NCBI GenBank assembly: GCA_021014325.1
Contig: CM037469.1
Coordinates: 16,701,701-16,765,700 of the forward strand
Length of the DNA stretch: 64,000 bases
Origin: Plazaster borealis
Lineage: Eukaryota > Echinodermata > Asteroidea > Forcipulatida > Labidiasteridae
Direction: 5' to 3'
Part shown: positions 43,596-55,224 of the stretch, in pieces
Position numbering within the stretch: the stretch's first letter is position 1
Layout: each line of letters begins with the position of its first letter
Notes under the pieces: generated by a model
Told to the model about the DNA's origin: nothing
The model's database searches: none
The model's input: only the letters and a program-made list of their open reading frames with translations
Program-made: the position numbers and the translations under genes

Positions 43596-44290
43596 CGTGT
43601 TGTGGTCGAGCAGTTTAGTGCAACGGACTTGAGTTCTGGTTGCTGAGGGGTGCACCCCACTAATTCCACTCCCATAGCATTCAGTGCAAAAGGCTAAATA
43701 TTCAAAAATACACGAAAAATACCTTAAAGTCTCACAGCTTTTTACAGTATCTATAGGGAAAATTATTAATTGACTCTTGAACTTTTATTCTCTGCTCAAT
43801 TTAATATGGGGAGTCCCTGGTCCCGTCGAGTTATTCTCCCTCCAAATAAAAACACCCCTACACCGGTGTAATTTTCCAAACGTCCGAGCATCAATCTTGA
43901 AAAATGTCCCTATACCTCTCGGCAAATAGGACCATTTTTTCAGGGCCTATGTCATCCAAAATACCTCGAGTTGGAAGTCAACAACCCCCAGGTTACAATT
44001 GGGCAACATTTTTACACTCTACCCCTTTTATTGGGCTCTCGAATCTGTCTAATATAGGATATTTTGAGGGCCTACAAAATATTCATGAGCTCGACGCTCT
44101 GTTTTCTCCATATTTAGTGGGGTGCACCCTGAGTCATCAGGGTGTGGGTTCAAATCCCGGTCATGACACTTGTGTCCTTGAGCGAGACACTTAACTACTC
44201 TTCACCCGGGGGGAAATGGATACCTGTGAGGGCAGAGATGGTTCTTGTGATTGACAATTTTCAGGGGGTGCAAGTATAACTTTGAAAGCA
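43596..44290 (+). mobile_element. tRNA-derived SINE, type 2, split
   Basis: Left part 'gtggtcgagcagtttagtgc'; right part 'gtgtgggttcaaatcccggt' (B box) and 'cttgagcgagacacttaac'. The parts are separated by the GGGTGCACC element. Confidence 0.7.
43648..44129. mobile_element. 'GGGTGCACC' foldback element, copy 3, TGAG duplication
   Basis: Ends GGGTGCACCCCACTAA and its inverse, 482 bp, flanked by TGAG at 43644 and 44130. Same family as 37938-38391 and 38424-38894. Confidence 0.85.
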
Positions 44291-44340
44291 CGTTTACATA
44301 CATCATCATGTAGTTTGTAATGTCTCACTTGACTTTTTAG

Positions 44341-44541
44341 AGGAGGCAAAACAACATGCTGGGCCATCCAAATAAGGACGAAACAGATGGTAGGAGTAGA
44401 GGCTCTCCTCTGATGTCATTGATCCGCAAGTTGAAACCCAAACGGCGCCATCGCTCGAGAAGCACCGACTCCCAAAACAGTCAGAGACAAGTGGAAGAAA
44501 GAGCTAGAAATGGTAAACGAGACAGCCAAACGTCATCTGTG
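44341..44541 (+). CDS. Cytokine-like gene exon 2 (start codon, basic pro-region)
   Basis: The acceptor is tttttag|AGGAGG and the ATG is at 44356. It encodes MLGHPNKDETDGRSRGSPLM and the basic cluster RKLKPKRRHRSRS, and ends SSV|gtaagt at phase 0. The basic run could be a nuclear-localisation signal, as in IL-1alpha (inference). Confidence 0.75.
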
Positions 44542-47500
44542 GTAAGTACATGATGTGTATATTTAATCAAAAATTTATTGTTAATTCAGGGAATAATTCT
44601 GCATCCAGCCACCACTTTTTAAGGACTTTATCTCCCTTTTTTAAATATTCATATTTTAAAAATATTCCTCTTAAAGAGGAATTGGTAGCTGAAATGCTAA
44701 ATTTTTACAAGCGCACATTTCAGTGCGCGGACAGAGCTCTCGTGCACTCATGCCCAAAGGAACTAAAATGGAGTGTAGCTCAGGCAGCGTTGTCAAGACC
44801 AACAGAGACCAGAAAATTGCTTTTTTTAATGATGTTGCACTTTGTAGTAGTTCAAAGTGCTTTTGCCTCTCTGTATACATTCTGTCAACCCTTCTGGACA
44901 GGTAAGAATATAATTGTATGACTACCCCCCCCCCCAATTTCAAAGACCCCAGCAGGCAAGGCCAAGGTACGTTGTTTGCATAATTTTTACACCCTGGTTG
45001 ACAACCACTCAGTCACCACACAGTGGGGAATCACCTATTTCTCTGACCTCATGAATAGTCGATGATGAAATCATCATAATGTATGATGATGAAATCATCA
45101 TAATGTAACACTTCGAATATGAGGGTGTCACGGAGCTTGCCGATGAAGAGAAACACAAATGAAATTCAAACAGATTTCTTTCTTTGGGCGAAGATACAGA
45201 ATGTTTTATTCAACAACTGTAGACTGGCTTTACAAAGACATCAAGTACAGTGGTTTCAAAGTAAAAAGCAAGAGCGACTGGATTGGGCCACAGAGTACTC
45301 TGGGCTAACCAGAACAGGGGATAGAAAAAGACTGAGCATGGAAATAAAACATTTATATAGGCCTATTTGTTATTTGGTCACTGCATAGAGCATGCAATGA
45401 CTGGTCACTGACGGTCAGTTCTGCCTTCACATGGCAAAAGGGCGTAACTCCACATCATTTCGAGAAAACAGAGTTTTAAATTTTCATGCTTGCCGTTTTG
45501 TCCGATATAGTCCCATTACTGTACTCTTGGTGATGTTAGTTTATCAAGGGATGTTTATATAAATGATATACATAACAACACACCGTATACATGTAAGCTT
45601 TATTTCCATGAAGAAAACCACTATTTATTTTGATGGAGATACGACCTTTTGCCATGGAGATACGACCTTTTCTTATGAAAGGAACTGAAGTGTACAGTGT
45701 TCTACTTTACTGTTAAATGCATTTTTGTTCTGATACACTGACCATTAGGTACTGAGCATGTTACAGGTTGTTTTATGCACTAGTTTCCACATCTATAATG
45801 CATAAATATAGCAAACGTGTTTGACACGCGGCTGACCAGTATCAAAATAGCCAAAAGGGCGTAGATCTCCGAAACTTCCATACCAAAAGGGTGTATCTCC
45901 ATACATGTATACCAATTAGGGCCTATCTCCTAAATAATGGACGTCCTTTTGCCATTAAAGTTAGGCACAATTATGGAGTAACGCCCCAACATGGAATATA
46001 GTAAGTGTGCTTTCTAAGCACATAGAGATCCCCAGAAAACACCAATACATGCAGGAGGGCCATAGTAAACAACCACATACATAGTCAAACGTGGAAAAAA
46101 TGGGTTTTGGACTCAGGCCCTTTTGCCATCTAACGGCAGAGTTGGGGTGGTCCATGGGTCATAAAAACGACACATAAATTGTAGAAATCATCTTGTAGCC
46201 ATGGTCATCTGGGTGGACATCGAATTGGTATTGATGATGGGGCACCTTGGCTTGCGAGACTAGGGGGGGGGGGGGGGTGACATTACCAGCTTACAATAAT
46301 AATGACCAATGGTTGGAGAATCCATTTTCAATTTTGGAAAATCAAGCATTTTGTGTACTACAGTACATAGTGTAGCGTTAGCTGTATTCTACCAACAGAG
46401 TACCAGCCTGACTAGTGATAACATTCAGTAACATAATGTTAATATAATAATTATGTTATCCCTGGTCATGCTGGTACTGTTGGTAGAATAGTCTTGACAT
46501 TGTCAGTCTTCATTACCGCTCCTAAAAGTAAATTATTCTCAGACGACACCCCAAAAGAATATAATAGCAAAAACATTACTAATACTATTACTTGACTTTT
46601 GGCGCAGCTTCACCTGCTTTTATTTCTCACAAGATCTGGTCAATTACCAGTTTGGCAAACATGTACGAGAATACAATAAAATGCATTAAACTCATGACCT
46701 AATCATGACTTAATGAAGGGCAAATGCCCAATAATGGCCGAGTAGACTATTGGTGTCAACAAACATGTTTCACTTGAAAGCAGTTCTCTGAAATTGTGGG
46801 CCCTTTCAAGTGATGATGACATCATGGAATTTGCTAGTAGTATTTTTCAGACCTGTATGATCTTACAGTAATTTTCCACTGGGTTTATAAGGCCACATAC
46901 AAAAAAACAATTGTTGATCATCCCCGCCCGACCCTTCAAAAAAACCCGGCCCCAATTTATTTTTTATTTTATTTTTTTATTTTTTTAATCTTAATCATAA
47001 AAAAACGTTATTTTTAATGATCTTTTCAGTCAAATTTGGCTCCCAGATTTTTCTGCTAATATTTTTTCAAAATCCATAGGTTGGAAATAGATGATTGAAG
47101 AAAGGTTATTCATGTTGGCAAAACAAGAAAAATTCTTCAAATATTTACTTAGGCTGCATTTTAGTCTTTTGAAAATGTTTACAGAAAATGTCATCTAGGA
47201 TTTGAAAGGGTTTAACAAAACAATTAAAAACATCAAAATCACACAAACCCTTTGTTTTATAGTGATTATGATGATATCTTTATTCTTTATTTCATATTTT
47301 GCCATGTCAAAAAAAATATATATAAATAAAATAAAACCGCCCTCCCTCCCCAACTTCCCATCAAAAAAGGACGATCAACAATCTTTTATTTTTATGTGGC
47401 CTAACAATGAATCAGTCCCCACCGATCTTTTGTACATACATGTATGGAAGTCCTACGTTCTGGTAGTTGATCGGACGTGCCATACACAAAAGGTTTGCCC

Positions 47501-50500
47501 TTAACTTTTTTTTAACTGACTATTCTTTGTGATCAGTTATGTACATTATCTGTAGGTTTTCTTTTCCTTAGTCAGTCAGTGTCTGCCAGATTTGTTTACG
47601 AGTCCATGTTTCGTACTTAATCTTTTAGAGACCATTCGATCTATAATTATCACCATACGACCAGCTTTGCTAATATTGTTTGTTTTTGACACAATTTTTT
47701 CTTGTAAAAGCGTCTTAAAAATAACATGAATAAGACATTCGGTTTTGTTTCAGAAACAAACCTACTATGTTAACATGGGAAGCATTGGAAAATGTCAATT
47801 CAGGACGTGACCTTTGCTTTAACTTTTTTGTTTGAGTGGAAGTAGGTCAGATCTTGCAGCCGAGTGCGGCCGCTATGGGCATTTTGGTACAAGCCGTTTC
47901 TGGCCGCTATGGTCTCTAAAGGGTTAATAGGGATACTGATTTGGCCAGTTGGGCCACTTGTAGCAAATAATGACTGGTCTTCAGCTGTTTATGTAATTGA
48001 CTACATGTAGCATGGAGCCAGACAGACTAATGCCCTTTTCTGTATAGGCCAGTGGACCACAAGGCCTCAGGAAAAAATAGTTTTGTTTCATCCTGCCGAC
48101 TGTAAAAATCATGTTATCACTTGTAGTCTCAATTGGATTCATTTCTAGATGTGCAAACTGGGAGTTCAAATTTGTATTTTCCGTTTTATAGCACTATGTG
48201 AAAAACAGTTTCGTTCCTTGGTGTCGGTACAATTTCCAGTCCTAATAACAGTTATTGTTGCTCTAAATTAAGCCCTGTTAATCTGATGTTATGACTGCCA
48301 AGTAATTAGTTTTCTCTGGTGAATATTTCTTATTGGTCATATTTTAACCCTGTTCAAACTGTTCTTCTTCCCTGCTTTATTGTATTTTGGTGTTTGAAGT
48401 GTATTTTATCCTTCATGTTTACTATAATGCATGTTAAATGGCGCTTTGATAATTTTTTTATTGTATTTCAATCCAACCATTTTGTATTTTCCTGTGGTTG
48501 CAAAAAAATAATGATAATAATAACAATAATAATGTGGGGTTAGAGCATCGAATTCAAGTTCTGATGGTTAAATCATTGGGGTGTGGGTTCGAATCCTGGT
48601 CAAGACTCTGGTATCCTTGAGCAAGATGCATGTACTTTACTATAATTGCTTCTCTTCACCAAGGGGTATAAATGGGTACCTGCAAGGGTAGAGGTTGATA
48701 TCATGTTTGAAAAGCCTTCGGAGCGCCACGGCAGCCCGGGGCTGTATACTCCCCAGGGAGCTGAGAAAGATTAAAGGATTGTTATTGGCCCAAAGACCAG
48801 AGCATTGATCAAAGAGCATTGATACGTTATTGTAAAATGCGCTATAAAAACTAGTTATTATTATTATTACTATTACTATTATTATTATAATGTTTCAAAA
48901 CAATTGCAGACATGTAGATTAATTTTTGAGGGGCGGTCAATTGTTGTAGTAGCCTGAGGCCCTGGATAAAAGTATTGGTCAGAACTTGTGATTCATGAGA
49001 TGCAACTTGTGGGTCTTGTGACCCGTGTCACACTATAAGACTCAAATTACATGCAATGTCACATGACAGAGAACTTATGTTGACGTTTCAACTCGGATTG
49101 CATTCATGTGATGTGCCATGTGGCTGGCTGTTGGTAGTCACAAGATTGCTCTCATGCTGTTAACAATGTCAAATAAATTGATTCCCAAATGCCTGGAAAT
49201 TTCTGAGTGATGATGCAATTATTAAGTGAAAGCCCCTCCCTAAACCACAATACTTTGTTTGGATCTGCAGACTTTAACAGAGAAAGAACCAAGAGCAAGG
49301 TCGCTGTGCTGGGTTTCATTTTAATTGAATGAAATAGCAGTATGACTAGGCAGAAGTTGAAGAGGGAAATCCCCCTCTGTTGTAATCAGTTTCATTTCTC
49401 ACTTGAATAATTTGTTCACCTTTTAGCTACTTTTGGTCCCATCAGGACAACAAAAAACGCCCACGGTTGGCCTTTTTAAAACAGGTGCCTGGTGATACCC
49501 TTGATGATGCAATGGGGGAACCTGCTCCATGCTCAATTAATGGCTAGATGCCAATGAAATTTAGAAATCCCCACTGGCGTGCTCTGTTATTTAGTTAAGG
49601 TATGTCCTTGGTGGCCCATGTGATGCGTCTGCATTAGGTGAGATAGTGTTGTTTAGTTAGATTCAAGATTCAAAGATTCAAAATATTTGCTGTCATGTTA
49701 GAAAGCATGAAATTTGTTTTACCCGTACAAGAGAGAACAAATAGAAGTAGGCATTAAAAAACAATAGACAAGAATACAAATATATACAAAATTACTGTTA
49801 TAAATGTAACAGGGTGAGGCCACAATATATACAGAGCATAAAATATACAAAATATAACAAAATGCACCATTATCTCCAAAAATGTTAATTGCACTAGGTA
49901 GAAAGGAATCCTTAAATTTGTTGGTCTTTAGACATATTGTCGGACCCTGCCTGAATGAATGACGTAACAATGAAAATCCATGGTGAACGCGCAAGATGGC
50001 CGCCTAATTTTCTTGCTAACCTGTGAAATACGCTCATGAACAAGCAAATTGTTCTGCTACATGTACAGTTAGCACGAAAATTTGCTTACCGTTATTTTAA
50101 GCAGCTCTATGAAATTGGGCCCTGGAATGTACAACGTCTCTCTTTTTGTATGTACACAGTTTACATGGTCTGTCATGTGAGGCTTTGTAAGGACCTTAGT
50201 TCAAGTTTCGATGGATTTCACATCAGTATGTAACAACGAGTGTAATGTCCTCACTTTCACTTCATATTTGAGTACAGTCAATCTGGTTTCCTTTTAAAAT
50301 CCTTTATGAATTTGTGAGTCACACACATGCTAGCTGACACGCCTGACAGTTTTAAAAAGAGGCAACGCTCCGAGAGCTGGACACACATAAAGCGGTTTCG
50401 TTCATATGTAACGTAGATGAACAGGTGTTATTATAGCTTGCACATTTCACTGAAAATCTTGGATAATTTTTCTGCCTGATATGACTACACTAACTGCAGA

Positions 50501-53500
50501 TATGGAGGTCAGTGTTATTATACAGTATCGTTGATGTTTGTGGCATGTGGTACCTATAGAGTGTTAGCCAGAGAGGTGTCTGGGTGTCTTTTGGACACCC
50601 TGTTTTTAAATTTGGACACCCTGTTTTACATTTTGACACCCTGTTTTATCTGTTATTTACATGTTAATCTATTGTAAGCGAACAATTTGGACACCAAGTT
50701 TTTAAAATTTCCAGCAAATTTGGACACCCATCTACCAAATCCTCGCTAAAACCCTGACTAAATTTTAACGTAATAAGCATTGCCACTTTTTTTTTAAAAC
50801 TTTTTTTTTCTTTTTTTTTTTCATTCAAGCAATCAACCTTCTTATATTTGACAGTTCTTACAAAATATACAATAAACATGAAACAAGAGCACAAAAAACC
50901 AGAGGAGAGAAGCAATAGAAACAAAGCCATTAGAATATAAAAGTAAGGCAACAAGAACTTAGCTTGGAACTAATGCAAAATGTCATATGAGACAGTTATG
51001 ACGATTGGACTTTCCTTAAAGACCACTTGTTGATATGCCACTTCTTATTGGATGCTTTGACAACTTGCTGCTTCTACACATTCGTCAGCATTGCAAGTTA
51101 AGCCAGTGATCATAGCCAGAGACACAGCTGCATACTGCTAAAGTCTGACATGACTAAGGCCAGAAATCCATGTGTCTGTTGTGCGTAATGTGTAAAAACG
51201 AAAGCACATACCAAGCAATGTATACCGAATGTATCCGTATTGCGTTATTCGTAAAAGATTATGTGCATTGCTTGGCGATTATTTTCATTTTCAAGGATTT
51301 TGCATAATGCATGATGGACGCATGCATTAGGGGAAAACTGGCTGTAAGAAAAGTTGCATAACATTCACACTCTAAGGCTTTATTCCAAATAACTCATAAT
51401 GGAAGATTGTTTTTCGTTTGTTTTTTTTTGTTTTCGGAGATTTTTGTATTGTTTTTTTGGAAGGGTGGGGGTGATTTCCAACAGTGTCCGCATTAGGAAG
51501 CTTACTGACAGTGTAATTTTGTAAACCTTTATTCCTCAAATTGATTGTGTCTTTCTTGTGTTTTTCTACAATAGGGCTCGGACTTGATGGTAGAATCTGA
51601 AGTGGCAGGTATGCAGGAGGGTCCACAGACCTTTGCCTCATTTGATGTTACGCCAAAGGTTAGTTTTAAAAAGAAAATAGAATTTAGCTGTTGCAAACTG
51701 CTTACTAACCAAATGGACCTTTTTTGTGTGATTTCTGCCCCTCTCTCTATATATATATATATTATACATTTTTCCACTTGACTGCTTCTGTTACACCAGT
51801 ATACCGGTGTATGTGTGCTGTGTTGTCATTTAGCCCTTGAGAAAGACTCTACTAGGGTCGAAACGTCAGGCATTAACTGTGGCGTGTCGTGGCCGAGCGG
51901 ATAAGAACATCGAACTCAAGTTCGGGTGTTTCTGATCAGCAGAGTGTGGGTTCGAGTCCCGGTAATGACACTTGTATCCTTGAGCAAGACACTTAACCAC
52001 ATGCTCTGTCCTTCGGATGGGACGTAAAGCCGTTGGTCCCGTGTGTTGTGTAATGCACGTAAAAGAACCCAGTGCACTTTCGTAAAGAGAAGGGGTTTGC
52101 CCCGGTGTTCCTGGTCTAATCGGCAGCATATATTGCACCACAGCACCTTGTAAACCATTGCATGGTGCTATAAATGAATAGGCCTCATACTTCAAACGTA
52201 GCTCCACATACCTTGCAGGAAAAAATTTGTAGTCGGACAATGGTTCGCTTAGAAACATCCATATTAAGCACCTAATAAATGTTGTGTATTATTATTTATT
52301 ATTAACCGTTGTTTTGCATTTTAAAAAAAGGAAAATTAAAACTTATATTTAAAGTAACTTTTTAAAATCCTGATTGAGAAGAAAGGAGCAAGACAATGAC
52401 TGCCTGTTGTCATTCTAATAACTTGGTTTCTCGTTCTTTTGTAGCCGCCAGGGAGTAAAGAGATTGTTTCTCTTGTCTCAGAGAAGAGCACACAAGGAGA
52501 TGGAATGCTTCGAGTAACTTCAGACCTATGGGAGGGCACTGGTCAGCAAGAGTTGTTTAAAGTTGACTGCAAGGGGCGATACGATGATCCAGGGAGTAAG
52601 TACACCCCCCCCCCCCTAGATATTTACTCTGTTGGCAAATGAAGCCCTAAATCAAATAGAACAAGGGCATCCGAATTAGCGTGTTTTTGACCGTTTGAGG
52701 GCGTATGTGGACCAATGTCACGTGATGAAGAAACAAGTAAACAAACAGGTTTTTGTTTTTGTGTTTTTTTTATTATTATGTTTATGTATTTCGTCATTGA
52801 TGCAAGAAAACTACATACAGGCAATTAGAATAAGATGAAACTGTGATTGTGATGCAAGACATTCCCTGATAAAAGCGCCCTCATGCGGTAAAAAATATGG
52901 TCAGTTGAATTTAAGTCCATTGGCCGACCAAAAATCAATTTTGCTTATTGCTCAGACTTTATTGAATACACTTTCATACAGTCGGGTTCCATACTGGGCA
53001 GTAGCAATGGGCACCAGTGTCCTGCTTATTAAGTACTACCTGGGAAGGCAGGAAATCAGCCAGGGGTCGATTTCACAAAATTCTTCCTAACTTAGGACTA
53101 GTCCTAGGCAATGCTAAGAGATAGGACTAGTCTTAAGTTAAGACCAGTTACTGGTCCTAACTCCAGATAAGACTAGTCTTATCTCTTTGTGAAATCGGCC
53201 CCAGGACTACTACACTCCTGACGATGACTAGAGCAGGCAAGTCGAAACATTGGGCCAATTTTTTTTTAAATCACTTCACGTCAGTGAAGTTGAAAACCGA
53301 GAAGTCCCCTCGATCCACAAAGCAGAAATATAGTTTATAATTTGTTCACATTTTTGATCTTTATATTCACTTCACAGCCAAATTCTTGTGGTATAATCCA
53401 AAACCCGTAATAAAAGAACATGAGAACTGCTTGGGTGCATATCTGAACGCGATAGATCCCTGCAAAAAGAGTTCAACGAGCAGTCTGGAGGAGCAGTACC

Positions 53501-54691
53501 CGTTCAGGCTCTGCTGCCATGAAATGAGGGACGGCAAGATACATTTGGCTGCACACAAGGTTTGTGATTACACTCGATCAGCAGGCTTGACACACCCACT
53601 GGACCCCCACTGAACAAAGTCTAGTAATTTCAGCATTATTAATAATATAATGATAATAAATATTCTGAATGGCCCCCCGAAAAAAACAACCGGCTAACAA
53701 CCTATAAGGACAGCATTGAAACAATTGTGAATATGACTTAAAGTCTGCAACAATCATCTTCACCTAGAGCACAGCTCCTACTCTGGACAGTTTCAAATCC
53801 AACCTCAAAACCCACCTATTTCAACTTGTCTTCTCTCTATCTTTGTAACTTTTGGGTTTTTGGAAAGCGCATTGAGAAGTCTCCCAGTTATGTTTGTGCT
53901 ATTAGATTTACTGATTGTTGTTATTATTATTAATCTTCAATTTAATAATATTAGTAATAATAATGAAAACTTATAAAGCGCACAAATCCACAAAAGTGCT
54001 TATGGCGCTAATACAAACAATAACATATACATGTACAATAATCAAAATGGAAATGTAAGCCTAAGCTAAGAATGCAAATTAAAACTGGACATTCAGTATT
54101 TGTTGATTACAAAAACAAGGTGTTCGTGAGTGATGTCATCAAATTATGAGTGATTGACTTGGTGTCGACATTTTACCTTATCAATCCAATGTCTGATTCA
54201 GGAGTTAGATTTGTTCTATTATAAAAATTCAACTTCTGGTTTGAACTGGAAGTCAAGGTCAAATGGGTTCACACTTTGTGCAGCGTTTGTTGACTTATTG
54301 AAGACCTTAATGATGTATACAATGATGTATATGTATACATTTTAAAAACCAATGTCTCGTGAAGGAGTAATGATTAATTTGAATGTTAAATTTCTACTTC
54401 TGATTTGAATTTCAGGTGCAACCAGGAACTCAAGACACGGAGGAACTTATCTACGTATGTAAAGACAAAGAAAGAAGTGGGGTCATCACACTCCAGGAAA
54501 ATGTCTCCAATTCAAAGCAGCCCTTGGCTGGATATTTCATCGGTTCTACAAATGACGGTCAGCTCCAAATGTTCCCACACGGTAATTTTGAGCCTTACAC
54601 CGCCAACCCGTTTGCGTTGTTCTACATCATGGACGTGGACGTGGGCGAGGTGAAAGGGGAATCCACGAAGCGGATGAACGGAGAGAAATGA
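44356..54691 (+). CDS. Leaderless protein with IL-1-family-like C-terminus (complete, 5 coding exons, 292 aa)
   Basis: The exons 44356-44541, 51575-51658, 52445-52595, 53378-53559 and 54416-54691 have consensus borders and matching phases (0, 0, 1, 0), and sum to 293 codons including TGA. There is no signal peptide or membrane helix. Residues 1-90 are polar, with a basic cluster at 24-35 (RKLKPKRRHRSR). Residues 94-292 alternate short beta-like strands and loops. From 192 the order is DGKIHLAAHKVQP, then ELIYVCKD, VITLQENV, GYFIGSTNDG and FALFYIMDVD. This follows the IL-1 family layout: D-x-K/P-x-L-x-L-E-x-V-x-P, F-x-F, F-E-S-A-x-x-P-G-W/Y-F-I/L-x-T, and a last F-x-F/M-x-F strand. The length (IL-1beta precursor 269) and the presence of a non-coding first exon also fit. 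The exact PROSITE IL-1 signature is not met, the trefoil region is longer than usual, and five to six cysteines are extra. FGF-like or unrelated trefoils are alternatives. The exon model is firm; the family is tentative. Confidence 0.75.
46370..46530. repeat. Duplicated palindromic sequence, copy 2
   Basis: 'attctaccaacagagtaccagc' inverted in 'gctggtactgttggtagaat'; centre 'aacataatgttaatataataattatgtta' (in part) is also palindromic. Confidence 0.75.
46889..47402. mobile_element. Inverted-repeat element, copy 2
   Basis: 'aaggccacatacaaaaaaac' and 'tgttgatcatcc' are inverted in 'ggacgatcaaca' and 'ttatttttatgtggcct'. About 514 bp, AT-rich, no transposase seen. Confidence 0.7.
48538..48870 (+). 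mobile_element. tRNA-derived SINE, type 2, with (TTA)n tail
   Basis: 'ggttagagcatcgaattcaa', B box 'gggttcgaatcctgg', 'cttgagcaagatgcatg', tail 'ttattattattactattac'. Confidence 0.75.
50561..50760. repeat. Dispersed repeat, 'gtgtccaaatt' family, copy 2
   Basis: 'gtgttagccagagaggtgtc' to 'ctcgctaaaaccctga', inverted with respect to 32556-32747. Confidence 0.65.
51575..51658 (+). CDS. Cytokine-like gene exon 3
   Basis: 28 codons, phase 0-0: GSDLMVESEVAGMQEGPQTF then ASFDVTPK|gttagt. Asp86 (ASFD|V) lies just before the predicted trefoil and is a candidate protease cleavage point (inference). Confidence 0.7.
51883..52200 (+). mobile_element. tRNA-derived SINE, type 2, intact reference copy
   Basis: A box 'tggccgagcgg' and B box 'gggttcgagtcccgg' are near-canonical, 50-60 nt apart. 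Body 'cttcggatgggacgtaaagc'. The 51750-51880 flank holds 'gtcgaaacgtcaggca', another dispersed motif. Confidence 0.85.
52445..52595 (+). CDS. Cytokine-like gene exon 4
   Basis: 50 codons and one base: KEIVSLVSEKSTQGDGMLRV, then SDLWEGTGQQELFKVDCKG. Donor GGGA|gtaagt, followed by a C run. Confidence 0.8.
53064..53203. mobile_element. Family E palindromic element
   Basis: 'gggtcgatttcacaaaattc' to 'gaaatcggcccc'; differs from 19539-19677 at only a few bases. Confidence 0.8.
53378..53559 (+). CDS. Cytokine-like gene exon 5
   Basis: Phase 1 in, 0 out: TKFLWYNPKPVIKEHENCLG to FRLCCHEMRDGKIHLAAHK. The intron falls right after the D-G-K-x-x-L-x-x-x-K strand, close to where, as I recall, the last intron of vertebrate IL-1 genes lies. 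Confidence 0.8.
53755..53940 (+). mobile_element. LINE 3' end with (TTA)n tail
   Basis: One frame reads APTLDSFKSNLKTHLFQLV, the usual last residues of CR1/L2-type reverse transcriptases, followed by a short 3' UTR and 'ttgttattattattaat'. Confidence 0.65.
54416..54691 (+). CDS. Cytokine-like gene exon 6 (stop)
   Basis: 91 codons plus TGA. It carries ELIYVCKDKERSGVITLQ, LAGYFIGSTNDGQLQMF and NPFALFYIMDVD, the part that most resembles IL-1, followed by a polar tail ending NGEK. Confidence 0.85.
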   Translation: MQPGTQDTEELIYVCKDKERSGVITLQENVSNSKQPLAGYFIGSTNDGQLQMFPHGNFEPYTANPFALFYIMDVDVGEVKGESTKRMNGEK

Positions 54692-54901
54692 GCATGGTTG
54701 AAGCCTGTTTTGGGTTTTGGTTTTTTGCTTTTGATGAAAAATGTTTAAAAGCTTCAGTGTGATGAGAACCGGCGTGAAATATGTACAGAAGAACGTAGAT
54801 TGAATGCAGGCACGGACCGTGGGGTCATGGGGTCAAAAAATTCTACTTTTGACTACTTTTTGTTGCCCTATTTTTTAAACTATCTTTGTTCTTTTATAAA
54901 C

Positions 54902-54907
54902 AATAAA
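54902..54907 (+). promoter_or_regulatory. Poly(A) signal of cytokine-like gene
   Basis: AATAAA about 210 nt after the stop, followed by 'caagtgcattac'. No ATTTA motifs are seen in this short 3' UTR. Confidence 0.65.
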
Positions 54908-55017
54908 CAACAAGTGCATTACTAATTTTGTTACAGACCTATTTTTCTCCGTAGATGCTGCCCGTCTTGTTTGTATGTGGCATTAATTCCTCGCTTTTAG
55001 GGGAAAATCCCTGTTCC

Positions 55018-55145
55018 CCCCACCCCGCACCACCAACCCGCACCACCAACCCGCACCACCAACCCACACCACCAACCCGCACCACCAACCGCACCACCAA
55101 CCCGCACCACCAACCCGCACCACCAACCCCCACCACCAACCCGCA
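55018..55145. repeat. CACCACCAACCCG minisatellite
   Basis: About nine 13-bp units. The minus strand is G-rich (GGTTGGTGGTGCGGG) and could form a quadruplex. Open frames on both strands here are repeat artefacts. Confidence 0.9.
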
Positions 55146-55224
55146 CTCCTGGATCAGCACCTTGAGTGTTGTATCGTAAATTTCGCTTTTCCCTCATCTT
55201 GTAGCAATCATGATGTTGCATTTT

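Larger units (their letters stand above)
44542..51574 (+). other. 7-kb intron of cytokine-like gene
   Basis: No other gene is supported. It holds the duplicated palindrome (46370-46530), an inverted-repeat element (46889-47402), a SINE (48538-48870), a C run (44926), a G run (46264) and short repeated 'gagatacgacctttt' motifs (45640-45675, inverted at 45850-45900). Confidence 0.6.
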
